From NCBI RefSeq assembly GCF_900105325.1, contig NZ_FNSU01000001.1, positions 744,001 through 808,000 on the forward strand: a stretch of DNA of 64,000 nt. Direction: 5' to 3'. The notes below the pieces were generated by a model. The model searched no databases and was not told the origin of the DNA. It saw only the letters and a list, made by a program, of their open reading frames with translations. The position numbers and the translations under genes are program-made. The DNA is from Pseudomonas marginalis (GTDB lineage: Bacteria; Pseudomonadota; Gammaproteobacteria; Pseudomonadales; Pseudomonadaceae). This document shows positions 51,155 to 60,426 of this stretch, piece after piece (the first letter of the stretch is position 1; every line of letters starts with the position of its first letter).

Positions 51155-52354
51155 CTATCGACGACGCTGAATGAAGTCCCGAATACGCTCAGCCGCTTCC
51201 ACACATTCGGCCAGCGGCGCAACCAACGCCAGGCGTACGCGCCCGGCGCCGGGGTTCACGCCATCCACTTCCCGGGAGAGGTACGAACCCGGCACCACGG
51301 TCACGTGTTCCTCCACGAACAAATCGCGGCAGAACGCGGCATCATCGCCTTGCACATTCGGCCACAGGTAGAAGCCGCCGTCCGGGGCCTGTACGTCCAG
51401 CACCGGCTTGAGGATCGCCAGCACGGCATCAAACTTCTCGCGGTACAGGTCGCGGTTGGCCTGCACATGGGCCTCGTCCTGCCAGGCCGCGATGCTTGCC
51501 AGCTGGGTTTGCACCGGCATCGCACAGCCATGGTAAGTGCGGTACAGCAGGAAACCCTTGAGGATCTCGGCGTCGCCAGCAACAAAACCGGAGCGCAGGC
51601 CTGGCAGGTTGGAGCGCTTGGACAGGCTGTGGAACACCACGCAACGCTTGAAGTCCTGGCGGCCCAGCTCGACGCACGCGCTGAGCAGGCCCGGTGGCGG
51701 GGTTTGTTCGTCGAAGTACAGTTCGCTGTAGCACTCGTCGGCGGCGATAACGAAGTCATATTCGTCGGCCAGGGCGATGAGTTTTTTCAGGGTGTCGACC
51801 GGGATCAGTGCACCGGTCGGGTTGCCGGGGGAGCAGAGGAACAGGATCTGGCAGCGTTTCCAGATGTCTGGCGATACCGCGTCGAAATCCGGGTTGAAGC
51901 CGTTTTCATCCAGGCATGGCAGGTAGTGCGGCTTGGCCCCGGCCAGGAACGCGGCGCCTTCGTAGATCTGGTAGAAGGGGTTCGGACTGACCACCAGCGC
52001 GTCATCGCCCCGGTTGACCACGGTCTGGGTGAAGGCGAACAACGCTTCACGGGTGCCGTTGACCGGCAGGATAGTGCGCGCCGGATCCAGCCAGCCCTTG
52101 GGGACGTCGAAGCGGCGTTCGCACCAGCCACCGATGGCCTCGCGCAAGGCCGGGATGCCCAGGGTGGTGGGGTAGACCGCCATCTGGTCGAGGTTGTTAG
52201 CCAGGGCATCGGCAACGAACTGCGGCGATTTGTGCTTGGGTTCGCCGATGGACAACGCGATCGGGCGCTTGTCCGGGTTCGGCGTGACGCTGCCCAGCAG
52301 GGCGCGCAGCTTTTCGAACGGGTAGGGCTGGAGCTGGTTCAGGGCGTTGTTCAT
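51155..52354 (-). CDS. dapC: Succinyldiaminopimelate aminotransferase
   Basis: 399 residues. Fold-type I PLP aminotransferase: LSIGEPKHKSPQFVADALAN, LPVNGTREALFAFTQTVVNR, VVSPNPFYQIYEGAAFLAGA, FLCSPGNPTGALIPVDTL, ADECYSELYF, and the PLP-lysine in VFHSLSKRSNLPGLRSGFV. It forms N-succinyl-LL-2,6-diaminopimelate from the ketone using glutamate. The dapC next to glnD arrangement is known in Pseudomonas and supports the call over a generic aminotransferase. Confidence 0.92.
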   Translation of the reverse strand: MNNALNQLQPYPFEKLRALLGSVTPNPDKRPIALSIGEPKHKSPQFVADALANNLDQMAVYPTTLGIPALREAIGGWCERRFDVPKGWLDPARTILPVNGTREALFAFTQTVVNRGDDALVVSPNPFYQIYEGAAFLAGAKPHYLPCLDENGFNPDFDAVSPDIWKRCQILFLCSPGNPTGALIPVDTLKKLIALADEYDFVIAADECYSELYFDEQTPPPGLLSACVELGRQDFKRCVVFHSLSKRSNLPGLRSGFVAGDAEILKGFLLYRTYHGCAMPVQTQLASIAAWQDEAHVQANRDLYREKFDAVLAILKPVLDVQAPDGGFYLWPNVQGDDAAFCRDLFVEEHVTVVPGSYLSREVDGVNPGAGRVRLALVAPLAECVEAAERIRDFIQRRR

Positions 52355-52412
52355 CGGTGGATCTCGTGCAAGGCGTTAAAAACTGGGAGGGAGCGGTGGG
52401 CCGCTCCTGGTA

Positions 52413-55115
52413 TCAAATCGTCAGGCGCGTCAGCTCGACACCGGGTTCCTGGGGCACGCTCAACTGCTGCACGATCGCCGCCTGCAAGCGCAGGCACAGC
52501 TCCGGGTCGGACAGCGGCTGGTTATCGGCATCGGTAATAAAGAACACGTCCTCCACCCGCTCGCCGAGGGTCGCAATCTTGGCGTTCTGCAGTGACAAAT
52601 CGAATTCCAGGAAAATGCCGCCGATCCGCGCCAGCAGGCCTGGCCGGTCCGGCGCGCTGAGTTCCAGTACGGTCACCGGGCGCTGTGCATCGTTGGAAAT
52701 GGTCACCTGGGGCGCAAAGGCAAAGTGCTTGAGCTGACGCGGTACCCGGCGCTGGATGATCGTCGGGTAGTCGTCGGGGTTACGCAGGGCTTCGGTCAGG
52801 CCTTCGCGGATCTTTTTCACCCGCGCCGGGTTATCGCCGATGGACTCGCCTTCGGTGTCGAGCACGATATAGGTGTCGAGGGTGAACTGGCTGCTGGAGG
52901 TGATGACCCGGGCGTCATGGATATTCAGGTTGAGCTGGTCCATGGCCGCCACGGTCACGGCGAAGAAGTCGTGCTGGTCGGGTGCATAGATGAAGATCTG
53001 CGTGCCGCCTTCGAATTCGCGCTGGGTGGTTTCCTTGATCAACACCAGCGGGCCGCCATCGGCCGGCTGCTGCAGGATCGCGTCACTGTGCCAGGCGACA
53101 TCGCCGGCGGTGTGGCGCAGGAAGTAATCGTCCCCCAATTGCGACCACAACTGCTCGACGTCGTCCGGGTCGTTGCCGCCGCGCACCAGGATGTCCAGGG
53201 CGGCGCTTTGGGTGCGGCGGATCTGCTCTTCGCGGTCCACCGGGTTTTCCAGGCCACGGCGCAGCGCGCGCTTGGTCTCGGTGTAGAGCTGGCGCAACAG
53301 GCTGGCGCGCCAGGAGTTCCACAGGGTCGGGTTGGTGGCGTTGATGTCGGAGACGGTCAGCACGTACAGGTAGTCGAGGCGGGTTTCATCGCCGACGATC
53401 CCGGCGAAGTCGTGGATCACCTGCGGGTCGGACAAGTCCTTGCGCTGGGCAGTGGTCGACATCACCAGGTGGTTCTGCACCAGCCACACGATCAGGCGGC
53501 TGTCCCACAGTGGCAACTGGTGGCGCTGGCAGAACGCCTCGGCATCCACCGCGCCGATTTCCGAGTGGTCGCCATGCCGGCCCTTGCCGATGTCGTGGTA
53601 CAGGCCGGCGAGGTAGATCAACTCCGGCTTGGGCAGCTTGGCCATGAGCTTGCTGGCCAGCGGGAATTTCTCTGATACCTGGGTGTACTGCAACTTGCGC
53701 AAGTGCTTGATCAGGTTGAGGGTGTGGGCGTCCACGGTGTAGATGTGGAACAGGTCGTGCTGCATCTGCCCGACGATAAACCCGAACTCCGGCAGGTAAC
53801 GCCCGAGGATGCCATAGCGGTTCATGCGCCGCAGGTTGCGATGGATGCCGATCTTGCACTTGAACAGCTCGATAAACAGGCTGGTGTTGCGAATGTCGTT
53901 GCGAAAGTCGTCGTCGATCAGGTGACGGTTTTCCCGCAGCAGGCGGATGGTGTCGGCGCGTACGCCCTTGATTTCCGGCTGCTGGGCCATCAGCACGAAG
54001 ATTTCCAGCATGGCGAACGGAGTGCGGCGGAACACGTTGTCGTTGCGTGCCTCGATATAGCCGTCGTGCAGTTGGAAGCGCGAATTGATCGGCTGCGGCG
54101 GTGCTTCGTCTTCCGGAGCGAGGATCACTTCTTCGAAATGCTGGATGATCAGGTCGCTGAGCTGGGCAATGCTCATGACCACCCGGTAGTACTGCTGCAT
54201 GAAGCTTTCGATGCTGGTCTTCGCGTCTTCGCCTTCAAACCCCAGCAGGGTGGCGATGGAGCGCTGGTGGTCGAACAGCAGGCGATCTTCGGAGCGCCCG
54301 GCGAGCATGTGCAGGGCGTAGCGCACTTTCCACAGGAATTCCTGGGACGACGCCAGCAGGGCATTTTCGCTCTCTACCAGGAAGCCTTCGCCGGCCAGGG
54401 CGCGCAGGTTCAGGGTGCCGTATTGGCGACGTGCGACCCACAGAATCGTCTGGATGTCGCGCAACCCGCCCGGCGAGCCTTTGACGTTGGGTTCGAGGTT
54501 GTATTCGGTGTCGTTGTACTTGTGGTGCCGGGCCTTCTGCTCGGCACGCTTGGCCAGGAAGAAATCCTTGCTCGGCCACATGTGCGCGGTGCTGGTGACT
54601 TCGAGCATGCGCTGGCGCAGGCGCTCGGGGCCGGCGATGGTGCGGCTTTCCATCAGGTTGGTGATGACGGTCAGGTCGGCGCGGGCCTCTTCGGCGCACT
54701 CATCCACCGAGCGCACGCTCTGGCCGACTTCCAGGCCGATGTCCCACAGCAGTGTCAGAAAGCGCTCGATGGAGTCGCGAAAGATCTCATGGTCGGCGCT
54801 GTCCAGCAGGATCAGCAGGTCGATGTCGGAGTACGGGTGCAGCTCGCCACGACCGTAGCCGCCGACCGCCACCAGGGCAATATCGGCGTCTTCGCTCCAA
54901 CTGAACTGTTCCCAGGCTTTTTGCAGGATGTTATCGACGAACCAGGCGCGGTCTTCGATCAGCCGACGGATGTCCCGGCCGCTGCGAAAGCGCTCGTCGA
55001 GCACCTCGCGGGCCTGGCGGATCGCCTTTTTGAATGCGGCGATGGGGCTCGCTTTCAGTGCCAGCTCGGCCTGGAACTGGCCACGGTCGAAGAGTTCGGG
55101 ATCCACCTGGGGCAT
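52413..55115 (-). CDS. glnD: Bifunctional uridylyltransferase/uridylyl-removing enzyme
   Basis: 900 residues, full length. Nucleotidyltransferase domain with VAVGGYGRGELHPYSDIDLL (~80-100), a helical linker, an HD hydrolase domain (LAGLYHDIGKGRHGDHSEIG; ~505-525), and two C-terminal ACT domains (~705-780 and ~815-890: TVLELSAPDRPGLLARIGGI). GlnD uridylylates PII proteins when glutamine is low and removes UMP when it is high, and so sets nitrogen regulation. Located between dapC and map, as in P. aeruginosa. Confidence 0.97.
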   Translation of the reverse strand: MPQVDPELFDRGQFQAELALKASPIAAFKKAIRQAREVLDERFRSGRDIRRLIEDRAWFVDNILQKAWEQFSWSEDADIALVAVGGYGRGELHPYSDIDLLILLDSADHEIFRDSIERFLTLLWDIGLEVGQSVRSVDECAEEARADLTVITNLMESRTIAGPERLRQRMLEVTSTAHMWPSKDFFLAKRAEQKARHHKYNDTEYNLEPNVKGSPGGLRDIQTILWVARRQYGTLNLRALAGEGFLVESENALLASSQEFLWKVRYALHMLAGRSEDRLLFDHQRSIATLLGFEGEDAKTSIESFMQQYYRVVMSIAQLSDLIIQHFEEVILAPEDEAPPQPINSRFQLHDGYIEARNDNVFRRTPFAMLEIFVLMAQQPEIKGVRADTIRLLRENRHLIDDDFRNDIRNTSLFIELFKCKIGIHRNLRRMNRYGILGRYLPEFGFIVGQMQHDLFHIYTVDAHTLNLIKHLRKLQYTQVSEKFPLASKLMAKLPKPELIYLAGLYHDIGKGRHGDHSEIGAVDAEAFCQRHQLPLWDSRLIVWLVQNHLVMSTTAQRKDLSDPQVIHDFAGIVGDETRLDYLYVLTVSDINATNPTLWNSWRASLLRQLYTETKRALRRGLENPVDREEQIRRTQSAALDILVRGGNDPDDVEQLWSQLGDDYFLRHTAGDVAWHSDAILQQPADGGPLVLIKETTQREFEGGTQIFIYAPDQHDFFAVTVAAMDQLNLNIHDARVITSSSQFTLDTYIVLDTEGESIGDNPARVKKIREGLTEALRNPDDYPTIIQRRVPRQLKHFAFAPQVTISNDAQRPVTVLELSAPDRPGLLARIGGIFLEFDLSLQNAKIATLGERVEDVFFITDADNQPLSDPELCLRLQAAIVQQLSVPQEPGVELTRLTI

Positions 55116-55180
55116 TGATCGGCTTTCCTTTCTATCTATCAGTCAGTCACAACACAGTTTGGGAAAACCTTGGCAGCCCT

Positions 55181-55963
55181 TCACGCCGAAACGCGTGGGA
55201 TCGTGTCGTCGGCGCGCAGGGTGAAGATCTCGTAGCCGGTCTCGGTGACCAGCAGGGTGTGTTCCCACTGGGCCGAGAGCTTGCGGTCCTTGGTGATGGC
55301 GGTCCAGCCGTCGCCCAGCACCTTGGTGTCGGCCTTGCCCTGGTTGATCATCGGCTCGATGGTAAAGGTCATGCCTGCCTTGAGCTCCATGCCGGTGCCG
55401 GCGCGGCCGTAGTGCAGGATCTGCGGTTCTTCGTGGAAGACCGTGCCGATACCGTGGCCGCAGAATTCGCGCACCACCGAGAAACCGTTCTTTTCGGCGT
55501 GCTTCTGGATCACTTCACCGATGTCGCCTAGGCGGCAGCCAGGCTTGACGATCTCGATGGCCTTGTACATGCATTCCTGGGTGACCTGGGACAGGCGCTC
55601 GGCCCACACCGGCACGGTGCCGACGTGGAACATGCGGCTGGTGTCGCCGAAGTAGCGGTCCTTGATCACGGTGACGTCGATGTTCAGGGTGTCGCCGTCC
55701 TTCAACGGCTTGTCGCCCGGAATCCCGTGGCAGACCACGTGATTGACCGAAGTACAGATCGACTTGGGGAAGCCCTTGTAGTTCAGCGGCGCAGGAATGG
55801 CGCCCTGCACATTGACTATATAGTCGTGGCAGATCTGGTTCAGGGTTTCCGTGGTAACGCCGGGCTTGACGTGCTCGGCGATCATTTCCAGCACGTCGGC
55901 AGCCAGTTTGCCGGCAATGCGCATGCCGGCGATGTCTTCGGCGGTTTTCAAACTAACGGTCAT
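55181..55963 (-). CDS. map: Methionine aminopeptidase, type I
   Basis: 260 residues. Metal ligands in DTLNIDVTVIKDRYFGDTSR (two Asp), GHGIGTVFHEEPQILHYG (His), MTFTIEPMINQG (Glu) and QWEHTLLVTETGYEI (Glu). N-terminal CTSVNHVVCHGIPGDKPL carries the conserved catalytic His. It removes the initiator Met from new proteins. No N-terminal zinc finger, so type Ia. Divergent from rpsB. Confidence 0.96.
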   Translation of the reverse strand: MTVSLKTAEDIAGMRIAGKLAADVLEMIAEHVKPGVTTETLNQICHDYIVNVQGAIPAPLNYKGFPKSICTSVNHVVCHGIPGDKPLKDGDTLNIDVTVIKDRYFGDTSRMFHVGTVPVWAERLSQVTQECMYKAIEIVKPGCRLGDIGEVIQKHAEKNGFSVVREFCGHGIGTVFHEEPQILHYGRAGTGMELKAGMTFTIEPMINQGKADTKVLGDGWTAITKDRKLSAQWEHTLLVTETGYEIFTLRADDTIPRVSA

Positions 55964-56350
55964 ACAGGCTCTCTCTAGCGCGATGCGCTGAAATCAATAC
56001 GGTTTACGGGCGTGCGACAAAAGGTTGCAGAGTTCGCACAAGCGCCAAAAAACGCGATTCTAACAGACGCGGGCGGCAAATCATGAGCCCCCGACGATCG
56101 CTTCTCTCTATCAAATGGGGTTATATCGGCTCTATTCAAAGGGTTGCGTACACGTCGCCCACGCCAAATGTGATTGCGTGTTTCGTTTTCGCCCTTCGTG
56201 TGGTATAAAATGCGCCGCTTTCCGGGGATACCCCGAAAAGCTTAAATCCACACACGTGTCGACACGATGACCTGGGTGCCGGAGGCCTTGATGCCGCTGG
56301 TTGGTCATTGGGATACGTGGAGGCCAAACCCGACTTATTAAGGAACTATC
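55964..56350 (+). promoter_or_regulatory. map-rpsB divergent region with rpsB promoter and leader
   Basis: 387 bases without a gene. A TATAAAAT -10 box at 56204-56211, with TTTCGT 17 bases upstream, is the best rpsB promoter. The transcript would then carry a ~130-base leader starting with a stem (CCGGGGATACCCCG, ~56222-56235) and ending in AAGGA before the ATG. Long structured rpsB leaders bind S2 in other gammaproteobacteria, so autoregulation is likely. The stretch 55975-56150 is otherwise featureless. Confidence 0.55.
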
Positions 56351-57088
56351 ATGTCCCAAGTCAACATGCGCGATATGCTGAAGGCCGGTGTGCACTTCGG
56401 TCACCAGACCCGTTACTGGAACCCGAAAATGGGTAAGTACATTTTCGGCGCGCGTAACAAGATCCACATCATCAACCTTGAAAAAACCCTGCCAATGTTC
56501 AACGAAGCTCTGACTTTCGTAGAGCGCCTGGCCCAGGGCAAAAACAAGATCCTGTTCGTCGGCACCAAGCGTTCCGCTGGCAAGATCGTTGCTGAAGAAG
56601 CAGCACGTTGCGGTTCGCCGTACGTCGATCACCGCTGGTTGGGCGGCATGCTGACCAACTTCAAAACCATCCGTGCTTCCATCAAGCGTCTGCGTGACCT
56701 TGAAGTGCAGGCCGAAGACGGTACTTTCGCCAAGCTGACCAAGAAAGAAGCGCTGATGCGCACTCGTGACCTGGAAAAGCTCGATCGTTCCCTGGGTGGT
56801 ATCAAGGACATGGGCGGTCTGCCTGACGCACTGTTCGTTATCGACGTTGATCACGAGCGCATCGCGATCACCGAAGCCAACAAGCTGGGCATTCCTGTTA
56901 TCGGCGTAGTCGATACCAACAGCAGCCCGGAAGGCGTTGACTACATCATCCCAGGCAACGATGACGCCATCCGCGCCATCCAGCTGTACATGGGTTCGAT
57001 GGCTGACGCTGTCATCCGTGGTCGCAACCACGTTGCTGGTGGCACCGAGCAGTTCGTTGAAGAAGCTCCGGTAGCCGCAGCTGAGTAA
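56351..57088 (+). CDS. rpsB: 30S ribosomal protein S2
   Basis: 245 residues. S2 signatures MSQVNMRDMLKAGVHFGHQT at the start, HIINLEKTLPMFNEAL, FVGTKRSAGKIVAEEAARCG, HRWLGGMLTNFKTIR and PVIGVVDTNSSPEGVDYIIP. Assembles late into the 30S subunit with S1. AAGGA lies 7 bases before the ATG. A strong terminator follows, yet tsf is usually co-transcribed with partial read-through. Confidence 0.98.
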   Translation: MSQVNMRDMLKAGVHFGHQTRYWNPKMGKYIFGARNKIHIINLEKTLPMFNEALTFVERLAQGKNKILFVGTKRSAGKIVAEEAARCGSPYVDHRWLGGMLTNFKTIRASIKRLRDLEVQAEDGTFAKLTKKEALMRTRDLEKLDRSLGGIKDMGGLPDALFVIDVDHERIAITEANKLGIPVIGVVDTNSSPEGVDYIIPGNDDAIRAIQLYMGSMADAVIRGRNHVAGGTEQFVEEAPVAAAE

Positions 57089-57116
57089 TTGACGCCCTGG
57101 CGTTGACTCAGTAAGC

Positions 57117-57142
57117 AAAAAGGGGGCTTGGCCCCCTTTTTG
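57117..57142 (+). terminator. Terminator/attenuator between rpsB and tsf
   Basis: AAAAAGGGGG / CCCCCTTTTT with a 5-6-base loop, 28 bases after rpsB. Such intercistronic terminators lower tsf read-through. Confidence 0.9.
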
Positions 57143-57280
57143 CCACCTCGAAAACCATTTGTCAGCAGCGCAGCTACATCACCTGTAACGTGCAGCGGCT
57201 AACAAGGGTGGTTCGGGAAGAATTGATCCCCCGTTCGATCGGGTGGAATGGTTGAAAACCTATCCAAGAGGAATTTGAAA

Positions 57281-58144
57281 ATGGCAGCAATTACTGCAGC
57301 GTTGGTTAAAGAACTGCGTGAGCGTACCGGCGAAGGCATGATGGATTGCAAGAAAGCCCTGGAAAAGGCTGACGGCGACATCGAAAAAGCCATTGATGAC
57401 ATGCGTGCTTCCGGCGCCATCAAGGCTGCCAAGAAAGCAGGCAACGTGGCTGCTGAAGGCGCTATCGCTCTGAAAGAAGACGGCAAATCTGCTGTTCTGC
57501 TGGAAGTGAACTCCCAGACCGACTTCCTGGCCCTGCAGGACGACTTCAAGGCATTTGTTGCTGCCAGCGTTGAAAAAGCGTTCGCCGACAAGCTGACTGA
57601 CGTCGCTCCGCTGATCGCCGCTCAAGAAGCTGATCGCCTGGTACTGGTCGGCAAGGTTGGCGAAAACGTCAACATCCGTCGCCTGGTACGCGTTGAAGGT
57701 GATGTTGTCGGTGGTTACCTGCACGGCAACAAGATCGGCGTTGCAGTGGTCCTGAAAGGCGGCAACGTTGAGCTGGCCAAAGACATCGCTATGCACGTAG
57801 CGGCCAGCAACCCTGAGTTCCTGCTGCCTTCGGAAGTTTCTGCCGAAGCGATCGAGCGTGAAAAAGCTGTGTTCCTGCAGCTGAACGAAGAAAAAATCAA
57901 AGGCAAGCCAGAAAACATTGTTGAGAACATGGTCAAGGGCCGTATCAGCAAGTTCCTGGCCGAAGCAAGCCTGGTTGAGCAGGCGTTCGTCAAGAACCCT
58001 GAAGTCAAGGTTGGCGAACTGGCCAAGAAAGCCGGTGCTGAAATTGTTTCCTTCACTTACTTCAAGGTAGGCGAAGGCATCGAGAAGCCGGTCGACAACT
58101 TCGCTGAAGAAGTTGCTGCCCAGCTGGCTGCCGCCAAGCAATAA
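57281..58144 (+). CDS. tsf: Elongation factor Ts
   Basis: 287 residues from ATG 57281 (MAAITAALVKELRERTGEGM); the GTG-started 11-residue extension is unsupported, and AGAGGA lies upstream of the ATG. The N-terminal UBA-like domain includes MMDCKKALEKADGDIEKAID; the TDF motif is in EVNSQTDFLALQDDFKAFV. Exchanges GDP for GTP on EF-Tu. Followed by a terminator. Confidence 0.97.
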   Translation: MAAITAALVKELRERTGEGMMDCKKALEKADGDIEKAIDDMRASGAIKAAKKAGNVAAEGAIALKEDGKSAVLLEVNSQTDFLALQDDFKAFVAASVEKAFADKLTDVAPLIAAQEADRLVLVGKVGENVNIRRLVRVEGDVVGGYLHGNKIGVAVVLKGGNVELAKDIAMHVAASNPEFLLPSEVSAEAIEREKAVFLQLNEEKIKGKPENIVENMVKGRISKFLAEASLVEQAFVKNPEVKVGELAKKAGAEIVSFTYFKVGEGIEKPVDNFAEEVAAQLAAAKQ

Positions 58145-58166
58145 GACAGTTTTTAACTGTCGCCCG

Positions 58167-58203
58167 AAAGAGGCTGCCCGCTCACGCGCGCAGCCTCTTT
58201 TCA
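58167..58203 (+). terminator. Rho-independent terminator of tsf
   Basis: AAAGAGGCTG / CAGCCTCTTT stem around a GC-rich loop, ending in TTTTC. Confidence 0.85.
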
Positions 58204-58355
58204 AATGGGCAGGCCGATTTAATTTGGCTTACCCTCGGAACTGGCTTACAAAGCCGTGTTCCGATGGCGCTGTGAGAGCGTCCAGCTAGAGTGAACGCAA
58301 GCCGTAAACGGCTCGCCAAGAATTTTTTAAAAATACGCCGCAGGAGAGATTCGCA

Positions 58356-59099
58356 ATGGCTCAGCAGGGCAGTGGTTATCAGGCTCGCTATAAACGCATT
58401 CTACTCAAGCTTAGCGGCGAGGCCCTGATGGGCTCGGAAGAGTTCGGGATCGACCCCAAGGTACTCGACCGCATGGCGCTGGAAGTCGGCCAGTTGGTCG
58501 GCATCGGCGTACAGGTCGGCCTGGTGATCGGTGGCGGTAACCTGTTCCGCGGCGCAGCACTGAGTGCGGCCGGCATGGATCGGGTCACCGGCGACCACAT
58601 GGGCATGCTGGCCACTGTGATGAACGCCCTGGCCATGCGTGACGCCCTGGAGCGTGCCAATATCTCGGCTATCGTGATGTCGGCTATTTCCATGGTGGGT
58701 GTGACCGATCACTATGATCGTCGCAAAGCCATGCGCCACCTGAACGCCAAAGAGGTGGTGATCTTCGCTGCCGGTACCGGCAACCCGTTCTTCACCACGG
58801 ACTCGGCTGCTTGCCTGCGCGCCATCGAGATCGATGCCGACGTGGTGCTCAAGGCGACCAAGGTAGATGGCGTGTACACCGCAGACCCATTCAAAGACCC
58901 GCATGCCGAGAAGTTCGATCATCTGACCTACGATGAAGTGCTGGATCGCAAGCTGGGCGTGATGGACCTGACGGCTATTTGCCTGTGCCGCGACCACAAG
59001 ATGCCGCTGCGCGTATTTAACATGAACAAGCCCGGTGCCCTGCTGAATATCGTACACGGCGGCGCGGAAGGGACTCTGATCGAGGAAGGCCAACAATGA
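58356..59099 (+). CDS. pyrH: UMP kinase
   Basis: 247 residues. Amino-acid-kinase fold: RILLKLSGEALMGSEEFGID, VGLVIGGGNLFRGAALSAAG, VIFAAGTGNPFFTTDSAACL and KATKVDGVYTADPFKDPHAE. Phosphorylates UMP to UDP. First gene of the pyrH-frr-uppS-cdsA-dxr run; its stop overlaps frr by four bases. The 210-base gap upstream, after the tsf terminator, should contain its promoter, though no clear -35/-10 pair stands out. Confidence 0.97.
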   Translation: MAQQGSGYQARYKRILLKLSGEALMGSEEFGIDPKVLDRMALEVGQLVGIGVQVGLVIGGGNLFRGAALSAAGMDRVTGDHMGMLATVMNALAMRDALERANISAIVMSAISMVGVTDHYDRRKAMRHLNAKEVVIFAAGTGNPFFTTDSAACLRAIEIDADVVLKATKVDGVYTADPFKDPHAEKFDHLTYDEVLDRKLGVMDLTAICLCRDHKMPLRVFNMNKPGALLNIVHGGAEGTLIEEGQQ

Positions 59100-59653
59100 T
59101 CAACGAAATCAAGAAAGACGCCCAAGCGCGTATGCAGAAATCCCTGGAGTCTCTGAGCCACGCATTTGGCCAGATTCGTACCGGCAAGGCGCACCCGAGC
59201 ATCCTGGGCAGCGTGATGGTGCCTTATTACGGCGCTGATACCCCGCTGAGCGGCGTGGCCAACGTTACCGTAAAGGATTCGCGCACCCTGCAGGTCGTGG
59301 CTTTCGAGCGCAACATGCTCGCTGCAGTCGACAAGGCCATCCAGAGCGCCGGCCTGAACCTCAACCCGACCAACCTGGGTGAGTTGCTGTTGATCTCCAT
59401 GCCGGCCCTGACTGAAGAAACCCGCAAGGGCTTCACCAAGCAGGCCCGCAGCGCGGCTGAAGATGCGCGTGTTGCAGTGCGTAACATTCGTCGTGATGCC
59501 TTGGGCGAGCTGAAGAAGTTGGTCAAGGACAAGGAAATCAGCGAAGACGAAGAGCGTCGTGCCGTCGCCGATATCGACAAGCTGACCAAGGAAGCCGAGG
59601 CGAAGATCACCCAGGCAACCGAAGAAAAAGAAAAGGACCTGATGGCCGTATAA
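59096..59653 (+). CDS. frr: Ribosome recycling factor
   Basis: 185 residues, exactly the family length. MINEIKKDAQARMQKSLESL at the start, IRTGKAHPSIL, NNLGELLLI-type middle (TNLGELLLISMPALTEETRK) and IRRDALGELKKLVKDKEISE. With EF-G it splits post-termination ribosomes. Translation is coupled to pyrH through the ATGA overlap. Confidence 0.97.
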   Translation: MINEIKKDAQARMQKSLESLSHAFGQIRTGKAHPSILGSVMVPYYGADTPLSGVANVTVKDSRTLQVVAFERNMLAAVDKAIQSAGLNLNPTNLGELLLISMPALTEETRKGFTKQARSAAEDARVAVRNIRRDALGELKKLVKDKEISEDEERRAVADIDKLTKEAEAKITQATEEKEKDLMAV

Positions 59654-59670
59654 GGGGTCAGGACGCCTTC

Positions 59671-60426
59671 ATGGAAAAGACCAAGCAGACTGTGCCCTCC
59701 GTGGTGCCGCGCCATGTCGCGATCATCATGGATGGGAATAATCGCTGGGCGAAGAAGCGTTTTATGCCGGGTGTTGCCGGGCATAAGGCGGGTGTCGATG
59801 CGGTACGGGCCGTGATCGAGGTGTGTGCCGAGGCCAAGGTCGAGGTATTGACCCTGTTCGCGTTCTCCAGTGAAAACTGGCAGCGGCCCGCCGAAGAAGT
59901 CAGTGCCTTGATGGATCTGTTCTTCAAGGCCCTGCGTCGTGAGGCCAAGCGCCTGAATGACAACAACATCAGCCTGCGCATCATCGGCGACCGCTCGCGC
60001 TTTCACCCGGAACTGCAGGCGGCCATGCGTGAAGCCGAGGCGATCACTGCCGGCACTGACCGCTTTGTGCTGCAAATCGCCGCCAATTACGGTGGCCAGT
60101 GGGATATTGCCCAGGCTGCGCAGCGACTGGCCCGCGAAGTGCAGGCCGGTCATCTGCGGCCGGACGACATCACGCCTGAACTGTTACAGACCTGCCTGGT
60201 GACCGGCGACCTGCCGTTGCCTGACTTGTGTATCCGTACCGGTGGTGAGCATCGCATCAGCAATTTCCTCTTATGGCAATTGGCCTATACCGAGCTGTAC
60301 TTCTCCGACCTGTTCTGGCCGGACTTCAAACACGATGCCATGCGCACTGCGCTGGCCGATTTCGCTTCCCGTCAGCGTCGCTTCGGTAAAACGAGTGAGC
60401 AGATCGAAGCTGGAGCCCGGGTTTAA
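59671..60426 (+). CDS. uppS: Undecaprenyl-diphosphate synthase (cis-prenyltransferase)
   Basis: 251 residues. The start region HVAIIMDGNNRWAKKRFMPG has the catalytic Asp, GHKAGVDAVRAVIEVC follows, FAFSSENWQRPAEEV is the substrate loop, and LPDLCIRTGGEHRISNFLLW with ELYFSDLFWPDF complete the pattern. It makes the C55 lipid carrier for peptidoglycan and O-antigen. The stop abuts the cdsA ATG with no gap. Confidence 0.97.
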   Translation: MEKTKQTVPSVVPRHVAIIMDGNNRWAKKRFMPGVAGHKAGVDAVRAVIEVCAEAKVEVLTLFAFSSENWQRPAEEVSALMDLFFKALRREAKRLNDNNISLRIIGDRSRFHPELQAAMREAEAITAGTDRFVLQIAANYGGQWDIAQAAQRLAREVQAGHLRPDDITPELLQTCLVTGDLPLPDLCIRTGGEHRISNFLLWQLAYTELYFSDLFWPDFKHDAMRTALADFASRQRRFGKTSEQIEAGARV

